Assembly (NCBI GenBank): GCA_037189985.1
Contig: JBBCJX010000031.1
Location: 62,001-126,000 of the forward strand
Direction: 5' to 3'
Origin: UBA2031 sp037189985
GTDB lineage: Bacteria > Pseudomonadota > Gammaproteobacteria > Pseudomonadales > Moraxellaceae
DNA length: 64,000 nt
Of this stretch, positions 1-7,910 are shown piece by piece. Position numbers and translations under genes: made by a program. Every line of letters starts with the position of its first letter. Position 1 is the first letter of the stretch. The notes beneath the pieces were generated by a model, which saw only the letters and a program-made list of their open reading frames with translations, was not told where the DNA came from and ran no database searches.

Positions 1-546
1 ATCGTGTTCGTGGAAACCGGCCTGGTCGTCATGCCCTTCCTGCCGGGCGACAGCCTCCTGTTTGCCGCTGGTGCGATTGCCGCTACCGGCAGCATGGACC
101 CGGTGTTGCTCTGTGCCCTGCTCTTCACGGCTGCCGTGCTGGGTGACACGGTGAATTATCACGTGGGCCACTATATCGGCCCGCGTGTCTTTGAAATCCG
201 CTCACGGTGGATCAAGCGGGAATACCTGCTGAAAACCCAGGCCTTCTTTGAAAAACACGGCGGCAAAACTGTCATCCTGGCGCGCTTCATGCCGTTTGCC
301 CGTACCTTTGCCCCCTTCGTGGCTGGCGTCGGCGCCATGGCCTATCCACGCTTCCTCGCCTACAACGTGATCGGCGCCGCCCTGTGGGTGCTGTCTTTCG
401 TGATTCTGGGGTATTACTTCGGCAACCTGCCCATCGTGCAGGAGAATTTCAAGCTGGTGATACTCGCCATCATCATCATCAGCGTGATGCCCGGCGTATT
501 CGAGTACCTGCGCCACCGCCGGCAAAGCCGGAGCAACCCTGCCTGA
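1..546 (+). CDS. DedA family membrane protein, 3' part
   Basis: The reading frame is open from base 1, so the start lies upstream of the window and only about 181 C-terminal residues are seen. DedA (SNARE-associated/VTT) proteins are inner-membrane proteins linked to lipid scrambling, undecaprenyl phosphate recycling and membrane potential. Visible family marks are the PGDSLLF segment early in the fragment, the run ARFMPFARTFAPFVAGVG, and two hydrophobic stretches near the end (around the WVLSFVILGYYFG run and the LVILAIIIISVMPG run), followed by a basic tail. It converges on greB with a 6-base gap. Family assignment is firm; the particular paralogue cannot be told. Confidence 0.88.
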   Translation: MVFVETGLVVMPFLPGDSLLFAAGAIAATGSMDPVLLCALLFTAAVLGDTVNYHVGHYIGPRVFEIRSRWIKREYLLKTQAFFEKHGGKTVILARFMPFARTFAPFVAGVGAMAYPRFLAYNVIGAALWVLSFVILGYYFGNLPIVQENFKLVILAIIIISVMPGVFEYLRHRRQSRSNPA

Positions 547-552
547 ACAAGG

Positions 553-1068
553 TCAGTCTCCGGGAGACTTGTAACTGACAGCCGTGACATAAAAAATGCC
601 GCGCCCGGCTGGTCGTTCAACCTGCACCTCGTCATCAACCGCTTTCTTGAGCAGCGCCCTGGCCATGGGTGCATCAATACTGATCCAGCCTTTGCCCGTA
701 TCGGTTTCATCAGGACCGACAATGCGTAGCTTCAGCAACTCACCGGATTCCGCTTCCTCGATCTCCACCCAGGCACCGAAGTAGATTCGTGACGTATCCG
801 CCGGCAGCGCGTCCACCACTTTCAGTTCTTCCAGGCGCTTGACGAGAAACCGCAGGCGCCGGTCTATCTCGCGCAATAGCTTCTTGCCATAGATGTACTC
901 GGCATTCTCCGAGCGGTCGCCCATGGCGGCTGCCTCGGAAACAGCACGCGTGACCTCGGGTCGACGCACACGCCAGAGATGATCAAGCTCGTCCCGCAGG
1001 GTCTTGTGACCCTCTGGCGAGATAAGGGCTGTGCGCGGAGTACCGGAAGGTGGACGATAACGTGACAT
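553..1068 (-). CDS. greB: Transcription elongation factor GreB
   Basis: 171 residues, slightly longer than E. coli GreB. GreB enters the RNA polymerase secondary channel and stimulates cleavage of backtracked transcripts. The N-terminal coiled-coil hairpin carries GDRSENAEY at residues 50-58, whose Asp51 and Glu54 correspond to the acidic tip that coordinates the catalytic Mg2+; the C-terminal half is the FKBP-like globular domain. The GreB rather than GreA call rests on the tip sequence with RSENAEY and the long basic N-terminus. It lies downstream of the acyltransferase-like gene with 42 bases between. Confidence 0.92.
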   Translation of the reverse strand: MSRYRPPSGTPRTALISPEGHKTLRDELDHLWRVRRPEVTRAVSEAAAMGDRSENAEYIYGKKLLREIDRRLRFLVKRLEELKVVDALPADTSRIYFGAWVEIEEAESGELLKLRIVGPDETDTGKGWISIDAPMARALLKKAVDDEVQVERPAGRGIFYVTAVSYKSPGD

Positions 1069-1110
1069 GGCAACGGAGAACCGGACGGACTCAAAGAAGC
1101 AGGCAAGCCA

Positions 1111-1767
1111 TCAAGGCCTTGCGCAGGCAACCTCCAGACAGAGCTGCTGCTTGCCTTCGTTCAGTATGCTTTCCAGGCGATGTGCCAGCGCAGGATCACG
1201 AGGATCGGTGTTACGGCAAACTTCCGGCAAGGCCGGCTGGATGGTGATATTCACGCGCGAGAAAAACTTGGGCAGGACACACTTGTTCCAGGAGCGATGA
1301 AAAATCCATGGGCTGGAAACACCTACAGACACCGCATAGATCGGTGCATTCATCAGACGCGAGAACTCAAAGACACCGGGCTTTGCCTTGTAAATAGGTC
1401 CCTTGGGACCATCTACAGCAAACGACACATTGTTGCCGTTGCGGCGGCAGTAACTGATGATGCCGCGCAAGGCGCCTGCTCCGCCGCGCGTGGAAGAGCC
1501 CCTGGCCGTCGGCACGCCCATCAGGCTGAGCACACGGTTCATGAGCTCGCCATCCTTGCTGGTGGAGGTGATGGTCGCAATACGGTAGCGCACCAGCAAA
1601 TGCATGAGGGCCAGCTCGTCACCATGCCAGTGCGCCAGTATCACGGGTGAGCGGTCAGCCAGCGCCTTGCGGAAATCCGGGCTCTCATCCAGCGTGATGC
1701 GCCAGCTGGCTACCAGCAGGCGGTAAAACACATAGATGGCAATCGGCAAAAAATAATGACGCAGCAT
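1111..1767 (-). CDS. Lysophospholipid acyltransferase family protein (DUF374-like)
   Basis: 218 residues from the ATG at 1767, which is preceded by a GGGGGA ribosome-binding site; an in-frame ATG 21 bases upstream has no such site. There is a hydrophobic N-terminal segment (residues about 5-20), then HWHGDE at 46-51 in the place of the HX4D-like acyltransferase motif, SKDGE around 70-74, RGSSTRGG at 89-96 and AVDGPKGP at 117-124. These are the conserved blocks of the DUF374 branch of the LPLAT superfamily, related to lipid A late acyltransferases. The substrate is unknown. Probably an inner-membrane-associated enzyme of lipid or lipid A metabolism. Confidence 0.8.
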   Translation of the reverse strand: MLRHYFLPIAIYVFYRLLVASWRITLDESPDFRKALADRSPVILAHWHGDELALMHLLVRYRIATITSTSKDGELMNRVLSLMGVPTARGSSTRGGAGALRGIISYCRRNGNNVSFAVDGPKGPIYKAKPGVFEFSRLMNAPIYAVSVGVSSPWIFHRSWNKCVLPKFFSRVNITIQPALPEVCRNTDPRDPALAHRLESILNEGKQQLCLEVACARP

Positions 1768-1854
1768 GGAAGTGTCCCCCAAAAGCATGGCTTGTTGTTC
1801 TTGCGTCCATGCACACGGCAGCCACCATGCCGGCCACCACTATCCTCTCCGAGA

Positions 1855-2733
1855 TTAATCGTCCTGTTTGCTGTTGCCATCCCGGCGCTGCTGACGCAGG
1901 AATCCGCCCCGACGAGCGGGCAAGGGATTCTCCTGCATCTTCTCCGTACGGCGCTTGGCCAGGCCATAAAGGCCGGTGCCACGCCGGGGGCGTAGCTGGA
2001 CCTGCTCCACCAAGGCATCGATTTCCGGGCGATCCAGCTCGATCCAGCGGCCGGTCTTGAGGGTGCGGGGCAAGGTCACCGAGCCATAGCGGGTCCGCAG
2101 CAGGCGGCTGACCTTGAGGTTCTGCGACTCGAACAGGCGACGCACTTCACGGTTACGCCCTTCTTTCACGACCACCTGCCACCAGCGATTGAAGCCCTCT
2201 CCTCCCAGTTCGGACATCTTCTCGAACTTGGCCGGGCCGTCCTCCAGTTCCACACCATCCAGCAGTGCCTGACGCATGCCGGGTGCAACTTCCCCCATCA
2301 CACGCACGGCATATTCGCGCTCGATTTCATTGGAGGGATGCATGAGGCGGTTGGCCAGTTCACCATCAGTAGTGAAAAGCAGAAGGCCCGAACTGTTCAC
2401 ATCCAGCCGCCCCACCATGACCCAGCGCTCGCCCTTCATCACGGGCAGGCGATCAAACACGGTAGGACGGCCTTCCGGATCCTGCCGTGAGCATATTTCA
2501 CCCTCCGGCTTGTAATAGATCAGCACGCGGCGACGAGTCTCTTCCTCCACGGTGAACTGGACGCGACGGCCATCCACACGGATTTCATCCGTCGCCTCGA
2601 CCCGATCACCCAAGGTGGCCAGCTTGCCGTTGACGCTGACACGGCCATCGACAATCGCCTGCTCCATGTGGCGTCGGGACCCCAGACCACAGCGGGCCAG
2701 GACTTTTTGCAGTTTTTCGCTTTTTTCACTCAT
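1855..2733 (-). CDS. rluB: 23S rRNA pseudouridine(2605) synthase RluB
   Basis: 292 residues. RluB isomerises U2605 in the peptidyl-transferase region of 23S rRNA. An N-terminal S4 RNA-binding domain (residues 5-65) is followed by the RsuA-type catalytic domain with VGRLDVNSSGLL, Asp111 being the catalytic nucleophile. A basic C-terminal tail of about 45 residues (rich in Arg, Lys and Gln) follows the catalytic core, as is common in pseudomonad RluB. The gene closes the trpS-scpA-scpB-rluB run; scpB ends 59 bases upstream. RluB is preferred over RsuA/RluE because of the scpAB context, which is conserved for rluB. Confidence 0.92.
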   Translation of the reverse strand: MSEKSEKLQKVLARCGLGSRRHMEQAIVDGRVSVNGKLATLGDRVEATDEIRVDGRRVQFTVEEETRRRVLIYYKPEGEICSRQDPEGRPTVFDRLPVMKGERWVMVGRLDVNSSGLLLFTTDGELANRLMHPSNEIEREYAVRVMGEVAPGMRQALLDGVELEDGPAKFEKMSELGGEGFNRWWQVVVKEGRNREVRRLFESQNLKVSRLLRTRYGSVTLPRTLKTGRWIELDRPEIDALVEQVQLRPRRGTGLYGLAKRRTEKMQENPLPARRGGFLRQQRRDGNSKQDD

Positions 2734-2792
2734 GGAGCCGTGCTCTTCATTTGCCTTCTCCCTCTCCTCTTTGACGTGGAGAAGGGACCGGA

Positions 2793-3476
2793 CTATTCGT
2801 AAATTTCGTCGTCAGCTACCTTGCCTGCTTCTTCCCGCTGGATGTCCTCTTCCAGTTCGGCCATCACGCCAGCGAGATGATCGGCATCCGGTTGCTCACC
2901 AACGGCCAGTGCCTGCGACTCCAGAAACTCCAGTTCCTCATTGATCTTGTCGAGATCACGGATTTCGGAAAGCGATGGCAGTTCGGCAAGGCTCTTGAGG
3001 TTGAAGCTGTCGAGGAAATCACGCGTCGTGGCAAACAATGCCGGGCGGCCCGGTACGTCACGATGGCCGGCCACGCGAATCCACTCCCGCTCGATCAGCG
3101 TCTTCACGATATGCGAACTCACAGACACGCCACGGATTTCTTCAATCTCGGAGCGCGTGATGGGCTGGCGGTAAGCAATCAGTGCCAGCGTTTCCAGCAA
3201 TGCGCGCGAGTAGCGGGAAGGCTTGTCTTCCCAGAGACGGCTGACCCAGGCCCCGGTTTCCTGACGCACCTGGAAACGGAAACCGGACGCCACCTCCTTG
3301 AGCTCGATACCACGGCCTTCGTAGTCCTGCACCAGCGTCTCCAGCGTACTGCGCAACGTGACGTTGTCAGGACGCTCGGCTTCGTCAAACAGGAAGCCCA
3401 ACTGCTCGACGTTCATGGGCTGGCCGGCGGCAAACAAAGCGCCTTCCACCACTTTCTTCAGGAGATCAGCATCCAT
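2793..3476 (-). CDS. scpB: Segregation and condensation protein B
   Basis: 227 residues. ScpB is the dimeric winged-helix (kite) subunit that, with ScpA, binds the SMC heads to form the condensin complex for chromosome compaction. The two winged-helix units span roughly residues 5-90 and 95-170, with the family stretch LETLALIAYRQPITRSEIE and VSSHIVKTLIEREWI in the second. The last 55 residues are acidic and probably disordered. It follows scpA by 53 bases, in the usual scpA-scpB order; the partner smc is far away at 17275-20775 in this window. Confidence 0.94.
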   Translation of the reverse strand: MDADLLKKVVEGALFAAGQPMNVEQLGFLFDEAERPDNVTLRSTLETLVQDYEGRGIELKEVASGFRFQVRQETGAWVSRLWEDKPSRYSRALLETLALIAYRQPITRSEIEEIRGVSVSSHIVKTLIEREWIRVAGHRDVPGRPALFATTRDFLDSFNLKSLAELPSLSEIRDLDKINEELEFLESQALAVGEQPDADHLAGVMAELEEDIQREEAGKVADDEIYE

Positions 3477-3529
3477 CTGCGATCAGCCTCCACAGGTTCT
3501 TGTCACAGGCATCGGGGACAGGCATGCGG

Positions 3530-4573
3530 TCATGCCTCGTTGTTGCTGTCAGGCTGATGGCCGTCCGCTGCCGGCTCATCCTCCAGAAATTCATCCAGTG
3601 GCGCTTCTGCCTCATTCATCGGCAGCTCGGCCTGGGCATCAAAAGCGTCATTGGGTTCGTCATCCAGATCGCCAAGGTCATAGCCAGCGCCTTCGACTTC
3701 CTGTGCTCTCGCCTTGACATGGATGGGCCCGAAAGATTCGGTCTGGACCAGGCTAAGCACACCTTCTTTCACCATTTCCAGAATGGCCATGAAGGTCACC
3801 ACCACGCCAAGACGGCCCTCTTCCAGAGTGAACAGTGAAACGAAAGGCAGGAACTCGCGGCCCTGCAAACGCTCCAGTACTTGGCTCATTTTTTCACGCA
3901 ATGTCAGGGTTTCGCGAGAGACCTGGTGGCTCTCAAACAGGTCGGCCCGACGGATCACGTCCTGCAAGGCCAGCAACAACTCACGCAGGTCCACCTGCGG
4001 CAGCGGCTTTTCACGCGTGTAGTCGGGGCCTGCCACCTTGACGGGCCAGAAGTCGCGGCCCTCCTGCGGCATGCTGTCCAGGTCTTCGGCAGCCTTCTTG
4101 AAGCGCTCGTATTCCTGCAGGCGACGGATAAGTTCGGCACGAGGATCTTCCTCTTCCTCCCCGTCCTCGCCCTTGGGACGCGGCAGCAAGGAGCGGGACT
4201 TGATCTCTCCCAGCACGGCCGCCATGACCAGATATTCGCCGGCCAGTTCCATGTTCATGGAGCGCATCATTTCCATGTAATGCATGTACTGGCGGGTGAT
4301 TTCCGCGACCGGGATATCCAGGATATTGAGGTTCTGGCGGCGGATCAGGTACAGCAACAGGTCCAGCGGACCCTCGAAAGCCTCCAGAAAGACTTCCAGG
4401 GCATCGGGCGGAATATAAAGATCATCGGGAAGCTTGGTGAAGGCCTGGCCATACACCAGCGCAAAAGGCATTTCCTGCTGCTGGGGGGCAGGTTCGGCAG
4501 GGGTGGCATCTGCGGCCTGGACATCGGCTATGGCTGCCAGTACCAGCTCGTCGTCCTGTTCCGTTCCACTCAT
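3530..4573 (-). CDS. scpA: Segregation and condensation protein A
   Basis: 347 residues from the ATG at 4573, preceded by an AGAGG site; an upstream in-frame extension to 4633 looks unrelated to the family. ScpA is the kleisin that bridges the SMC dimer and the ScpB dimer. The N-terminal kleisin block FEGPLDLLLYLIRRQNLNI is clear, followed by VAEITRQYMHYMEMM; a charged linker (GEDGEEEEDPRAELIRR) separates it from the C-terminal winged helix (FVSLFTLEEGRLGVVVTFMAILE). Both ends carry acidic, Ala/Glu/Asp-rich extensions. The first gene of the scpAB-rluB unit, about 140 bases beyond the trpS stop. Confidence 0.93.
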   Translation of the reverse strand: MSGTEQDDELVLAAIADVQAADATPAEPAPQQQEMPFALVYGQAFTKLPDDLYIPPDALEVFLEAFEGPLDLLLYLIRRQNLNILDIPVAEITRQYMHYMEMMRSMNMELAGEYLVMAAVLGEIKSRSLLPRPKGEDGEEEEDPRAELIRRLQEYERFKKAAEDLDSMPQEGRDFWPVKVAGPDYTREKPLPQVDLRELLLALQDVIRRADLFESHQVSRETLTLREKMSQVLERLQGREFLPFVSLFTLEEGRLGVVVTFMAILEMVKEGVLSLVQTESFGPIHVKARAQEVEGAGYDLGDLDDEPNDAFDAQAELPMNEAEAPLDEFLEDEPAADGHQPDSNNEA

Positions 4574-4717
4574 TCTGAAACCTCTTGCCGCTTCACAGCG
4601 GTTATTTGCGCATCGGGCATGATAGCCCGGCAACCGCCCCTTCTCCCAGAGCTGCCGGGAGAAATTGACGACCCGATCGTTCCGCCGGGGCCAGCCCGGC
4701 AGAGTCCGGGCAGTTGC

Positions 4718-5932
4718 TCAGCGGTAGGACAGCCCCATGGCGACGCGGACATCCCGCAGTGTTTCTTCAGCCAGGGCGGAAGCCCGTTCGCTGCCTTCAT
4801 TGAGGATATTCCGTATGACTTCCGGACTTTCCTCGTATTCCCTTGCCCTTGCCCGCATGGGCACCAGTTCAGCGTTCACGGCGTCAATCACGGGCTTTTT
4901 GCATTCGATGCAGCCGATACCGGCCGAGCGGCAACCCTGCTGCACCCACTGCTTCGTGGCATCGTCCGAATAGATTTCATGCAACTGCCATACCGGGCAG
5001 ACATCAGGGTTGCCGGCATCCGTCCGACGCACACGGGCCGGGTCCGTCGGCATCTTGCGTATCTTGGCATCCACATCGTCCGGCAATTCCCGCAGGGAAA
5101 TGAAGTTGCCGTAGGACTTGGACATCTTCTGCCCGTCCAGCCCCGGCATCTTGGCAGCCTCGGTCAGCAAGGCCTGTGGCTCGGGCAGGATGATCTTGCC
5201 CGAACCTTCCAGCGACCCCAGCAGGCGTTCCTTGTCACCCAGCGTGATGTTCTGCTGGTCACGGACAAGTGCCTGGGCCGTGGCGAGGGCTTCGGTATCT
5301 CCAGACTCCTGATAGCGCCGGCGCAGGTCGGCATAAAGCTTGGCGGCCTTCTTGCCCATGCGGGTAACGGCTACTTCGACCGCCTCCTCAAAACCGGGCT
5401 CACGGCCATACAAGTGATTGAAGCGGCGTGCCACCTCGCGAGTGATCTCCACATGGGCCACCTGGTCAGCACCTACCGGCACAAGGCCGGCACGATAGAT
5501 CAGGATGTCGGCACTTTGCAGCAAGGGGTAGCCGAGGAAACCGTAGGTCGCCAGGTCCTTGTCCTTGAGCTTTTCCTGCTGGTCCTTGTAGGTCGGCACA
5601 CGCTCCAGCCAGGACAGCGGCGTCATCATCGAAAGCAGCAGGTGCAACTCGGCATGCTCGGGAACCCGCGACTGCACGAATACCGAGCAGGCATTGGGGC
5701 TGATGCCGGCCGCCAGCCAGTCCACCACCATCTCGAAGCTGCTCTGGGCAATGCCACGGGGGTCTTCGTAAGCCGTGGTCAGGGCATGCCAGTCCGCCAC
5801 GAAAAAGAGACAGTCATACTCGTATTGCAGCCTGACCCAGTTCTTCAGCACGCCGTGGTAATGACCAAGATGCAGGCGGCCGGTGGGCCGCATGCCGGAC
5901 AACACACGCTGCTGGGACGCGACAGAACTCAA
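4718..5932 (-). CDS. trpS: Tryptophan--tRNA ligase (long form, Cys4 motif)
   Basis: 404 residues, starting at a TTG codon at 5932 that is supported by AAGGAG seven bases upstream. Charges tRNA-Trp with tryptophan in the cytoplasm. Class I signatures are RLHLGHYHG (residues 19-27) and GQKMSKSYGNF (267-277). It is about 70 residues longer than E. coli TrpS because of an insertion around 183-250 before the KMSKS loop, as in Pseudomonas TrpS. Cys312, Cys334, Cys341 and Cys344 (C-x21-C-x6-C-x2-C) resemble the [4Fe-4S] motif known in Thermotoga TrpRS. It has its own promoter (5986-6015) beyond a terminator that separates it from upstream genes. Confidence 0.95.
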   Translation of the reverse strand: MSSVASQQRVLSGMRPTGRLHLGHYHGVLKNWVRLQYEYDCLFFVADWHALTTAYEDPRGIAQSSFEMVVDWLAAGISPNACSVFVQSRVPEHAELHLLLSMMTPLSWLERVPTYKDQQEKLKDKDLATYGFLGYPLLQSADILIYRAGLVPVGADQVAHVEITREVARRFNHLYGREPGFEEAVEVAVTRMGKKAAKLYADLRRRYQESGDTEALATAQALVRDQQNITLGDKERLLGSLEGSGKIILPEPQALLTEAAKMPGLDGQKMSKSYGNFISLRELPDDVDAKIRKMPTDPARVRRTDAGNPDVCPVWQLHEIYSDDATKQWVQQGCRSAGIGCIECKKPVIDAVNAELVPMRARAREYEESPEVIRNILNEGSERASALAEETLRDVRVAMGLSYR

Positions 5933-5985
5933 GCGGAACTCCTTGATGACAGGCTGGAGCCCATCGGGCCCTGGCGAAGCCGGCG

Positions 5986-6015
5986 ATTATAAGGCCCTGA
6001 TCGCAAACATGGTAA
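5986..6015 (-). promoter_or_regulatory. Sigma70-type promoter of trpS
   Basis: On the minus strand the -10 is a perfect TATAAT (5986-5991) with TTACCA (6010-6015, 4 of 6 matches) 18 bases upstream. It lies between the terminator at 6059-6085 and the trpS TTG start at 5932, leaving a leader of about 45-50 nucleotides. Confidence 0.6.
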
Positions 6016-6058
6016 GCGGCGCCAACATGCCCGGAGACTGCCCGGACAAAACACGGGC

Positions 6059-6085
6059 AAAAAAAAGCAGGCCGTGAAGGCCTGC
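6059..6085 (-). terminator. Rho-independent terminator
   Basis: Read on the minus strand, GCAGGCC, a 5-base loop and GGCCTGC (6067-6085) are followed by eight T (6059-6066). It ends whatever is transcribed from the yciO-trpS gap and insulates trpS from upstream genes. Confidence 0.85.
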
Positions 6086-6169
6086 TGCACATTGAGGAGA
6101 AACGTGAACCATCGCGTAGGTCTTGAGCTTGCAAGCGTGACAGTGGCCAGACTTACGCGACATCCAGAG
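6059..6169 (-). ncRNA. Candidate small structured RNA upstream of trpS
   Basis: No convincing protein is encoded here. On the minus strand a possible -10 TAGCAT (6175-6180) with TTGGCG (6200-6205, spacing 19, weak) would start an RNA near 6169. That RNA would hold a 12-base stem (6149-6160 with 6112-6123, one A-C mismatch) enclosing a GCTTGCAAGC palindrome, then a single-stranded linker (6086-6111) containing GUUUCUCCUC (6094-6103), then the terminator stem. About 110 nucleotides, stem-linker-terminator, is the usual build of a bacterial trans-acting sRNA. I do not recognise a known family; it could also be a 3' UTR product of the upstream operon. Confidence 0.5.
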
Positions 6170-6290
6170 GGGCAATGCTAGGCGATTTTTTGATCAATAC
6201 GCCAATAACTGTTGGCAATAAGATTGGAGCCTGGGGGCCTGGTGCGTTCTGAAAACGTCTGTTTGTAACCCGGAGCCAGGTTCAAGGGCG

Positions 6291-6911
6291 TCAGACAAAA
6301 GGGGCAGGATCACCGCGCCCCACACGCATCACCACAGGCCTCTCACCAGTCAGATCCACCACCGTTGTAGGCTCCAGCGTACCGGCGCCCCCGTCGATGA
6401 TGAGATCCAGCCGGCTCCCCATGATCTCCTTGATGATCTCGGGATCATTCAGCGGCTCAGTCTCCCCCGGCAGTTGCAAGGTGCTGGTCAGCAGGGGCTC
6501 CCCCAACTCAACCAGCAAGGCCTGGCAGATGGCATGGTCAGGTACACGAATGCCGATGGTCTTGCGCTTGGGATGAAGCAGGCGCCGTGGCACCTCGCCC
6601 GTGGCAGCGAGGATGAAGGTGTAAGCACCCGGCGTGTAGGTCTTGAGCAGGCGGTAGGTGCTGTTGTCGACCTTGGCGTAGGTCGCGATGTCGGAAAGGT
6701 CACGGCAAAGCAGGGTGAAGTTATGGCGCTCATCCAGTTCACGCAGGCGGATGATGCGTTCCATGGCTGCCTTGTCACCGATATGGCAGCCCAAGGCATA
6801 GGCCGAGTCCGTGGGATACGCCACGACACTGCCATCGCGGATGAACATAACGGCCTGCTTTATCAGGCGAGCCTGCGGGTTATGCGGATGCACATAGAAG
6901 TACTGGCTCAT
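6291..6911 (-). CDS. yciO: YciO-like Sua5/YrdC family protein
   Basis: 206 residues from the ATG at 6911, whose ATGA overlaps the stop of the upstream rnm gene (6908-6911); an upstream in-frame extension to 6959 lies inside rnm and is rejected. The YrdC-like fold binds dsRNA/ATP; the TsaC/Sua5 branch makes threonylcarbamoyl-AMP for t6A in tRNA, while the role of YciO proper is not settled. Family blocks seen are VAYPTDSAYALGCHIGD near residues 30-46, FTLLCRDLSDIATYAKV, TPGAYTFILAAT and LHPKRKTIGIRVPDH. The start MSQYFYVHPHNPQARLI and the context next to rnm are typical of YciO rather than TsaC. Confidence 0.87.
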   Translation of the reverse strand: MSQYFYVHPHNPQARLIKQAVMFIRDGSVVAYPTDSAYALGCHIGDKAAMERIIRLRELDERHNFTLLCRDLSDIATYAKVDNSTYRLLKTYTPGAYTFILAATGEVPRRLLHPKRKTIGIRVPDHAICQALLVELGEPLLTSTLQLPGETEPLNDPEIIKEIMGSRLDLIIDGGAGTLEPTTVVDLTGERPVVMRVGRGDPAPFV

Positions 6912-7768
6912 GCGGCCTCTCCCTGCGGGGCAATCCAGCGCTGCCAGACCGGGCGACACTCAGGCGGCAGTGGCGGAAAGCGACCAAGCTGCACCCAAGG
7001 CACATGGGGTCCGTGAAAGTCACTTCCCTGCGAGGCCTCCAAGCCGTACTGGAGTGAAAGCTGTCCGAGATAGCGCACCATGTCGGGCTTCTCCGTTGCT
7101 GTCGCGACCTCCATGGCCTCACCTCCGTCAGCAGTAAAAGCCTCGATCAGCCGGCGCATCTTGGTCCGGGTCAGGGGATAACGGCCAGGATGCGCCAGAA
7201 CCGCCACACCACCAGCACCTTTTATAAGGGCAACCGCCTCCGGCAAGGATAGCCAAGGCATGGGCACATCGGCAGGCTTGCCCTTGCCCAGCCACTTGTC
7301 AAAGGCGCCCTGCATGCTCTTCACCCGTCCCTCGGCCAGCAACCACTGGGCAAAATGCGTGCGGCTGAGACGGTCCGGCTCGCCGCCGGCCAAGGCCAGC
7401 GCACCCTCGTACGCACCTGTCATACGATGCTTTTCCAGTTGTGCCGCAATCGCACGGGCACGCTCGCCACGAGCCCCGGACTGCTTTTGCAGGCCCGCGA
7501 CCAGCCCTGGCTCATGGATGTCGACTCCCAGACCGACTACATGCACCGACATGCCCAGCCAAGCACTGGAAAGCTCAAGCCCGGGCAGCACACGCAGGCC
7601 CTGCCGTGCCGCCTCTGCCGTTGCCTCGGCAACACCGGTAACCGAGTCATGGTCCGTCAACGCCATCACATCAACCCCTGCCTCAGCCGCGCGCTGGACC
7701 AGAGCCGTCGGGCTCAAGGCACCATCGGAACAGTGGCTGTGCATGTGCAGGTCAACAAGCAGCGGCAT
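6908..7768 (-). CDS. rnm: PHP-domain 5'-3' exoribonuclease RNase AM (YciV/TrpH)
   Basis: 286 residues. In E. coli RNase AM (YciV) matures the 5' ends of 23S, 16S and 5S rRNA and acts on short oligonucleotides. The PHP metal-binding motifs are in order: DLHMHSHCSDG near the N-terminus, ALTDHDS, GLELSS, AHPGRYP and GSDFHG near the C-terminus, giving the His/Asp cluster for a trinuclear metal site. Translationally coupled to yciO through a 4-base overlap, a pair conserved in gammaproteobacteria. Divergent from yciB across a 142-base gap. Confidence 0.9.
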   Translation of the reverse strand: MPLLVDLHMHSHCSDGALSPTALVQRAAEAGVDVMALTDHDSVTGVAEATAEAARQGLRVLPGLELSSAWLGMSVHVVGLGVDIHEPGLVAGLQKQSGARGERARAIAAQLEKHRMTGAYEGALALAGGEPDRLSRTHFAQWLLAEGRVKSMQGAFDKWLGKGKPADVPMPWLSLPEAVALIKGAGGVAVLAHPGRYPLTRTKMRRLIEAFTADGGEAMEVATATEKPDMVRYLGQLSLQYGLEASQGSDFHGPHVPWVQLGRFPPLPPECRPVWQRWIAPQGEAA

Positions 7769-7910
7769 GGCAGGCTCGAGTGGATGATCACGGGCTCACG
7801 GCAGCTTGCAAGAGAGCGGCATCGGCTGCAGAAATGAAACCCGGCACTACTAGGAAAAGGACATGGACAGGCTCTAAGATGCCCCACTTTACCACTCCCT
7901 ACAGATACTC

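Noticed and set aside
3881..5992. 703-residue open frame on the plus strand
   Set aside because: Antisense to scpA and trpS, both certain; its sequence is His/Gln/Leu-rich without any family motif, as expected from the complement of GC-rich codons.
5933..6085. trp-type attenuator of trpS
   Set aside because: The terminator lies upstream of a perfect trpS TATAAT box, and no leader peptide with Trp codons was found.
6059..6290. 6S RNA
   Set aside because: The CCTTGAACC and GGGTTAC strings near 6260-6290 recall 6S, but the long bulged double-strand and the other arm are missing and ygfA is not adjacent.
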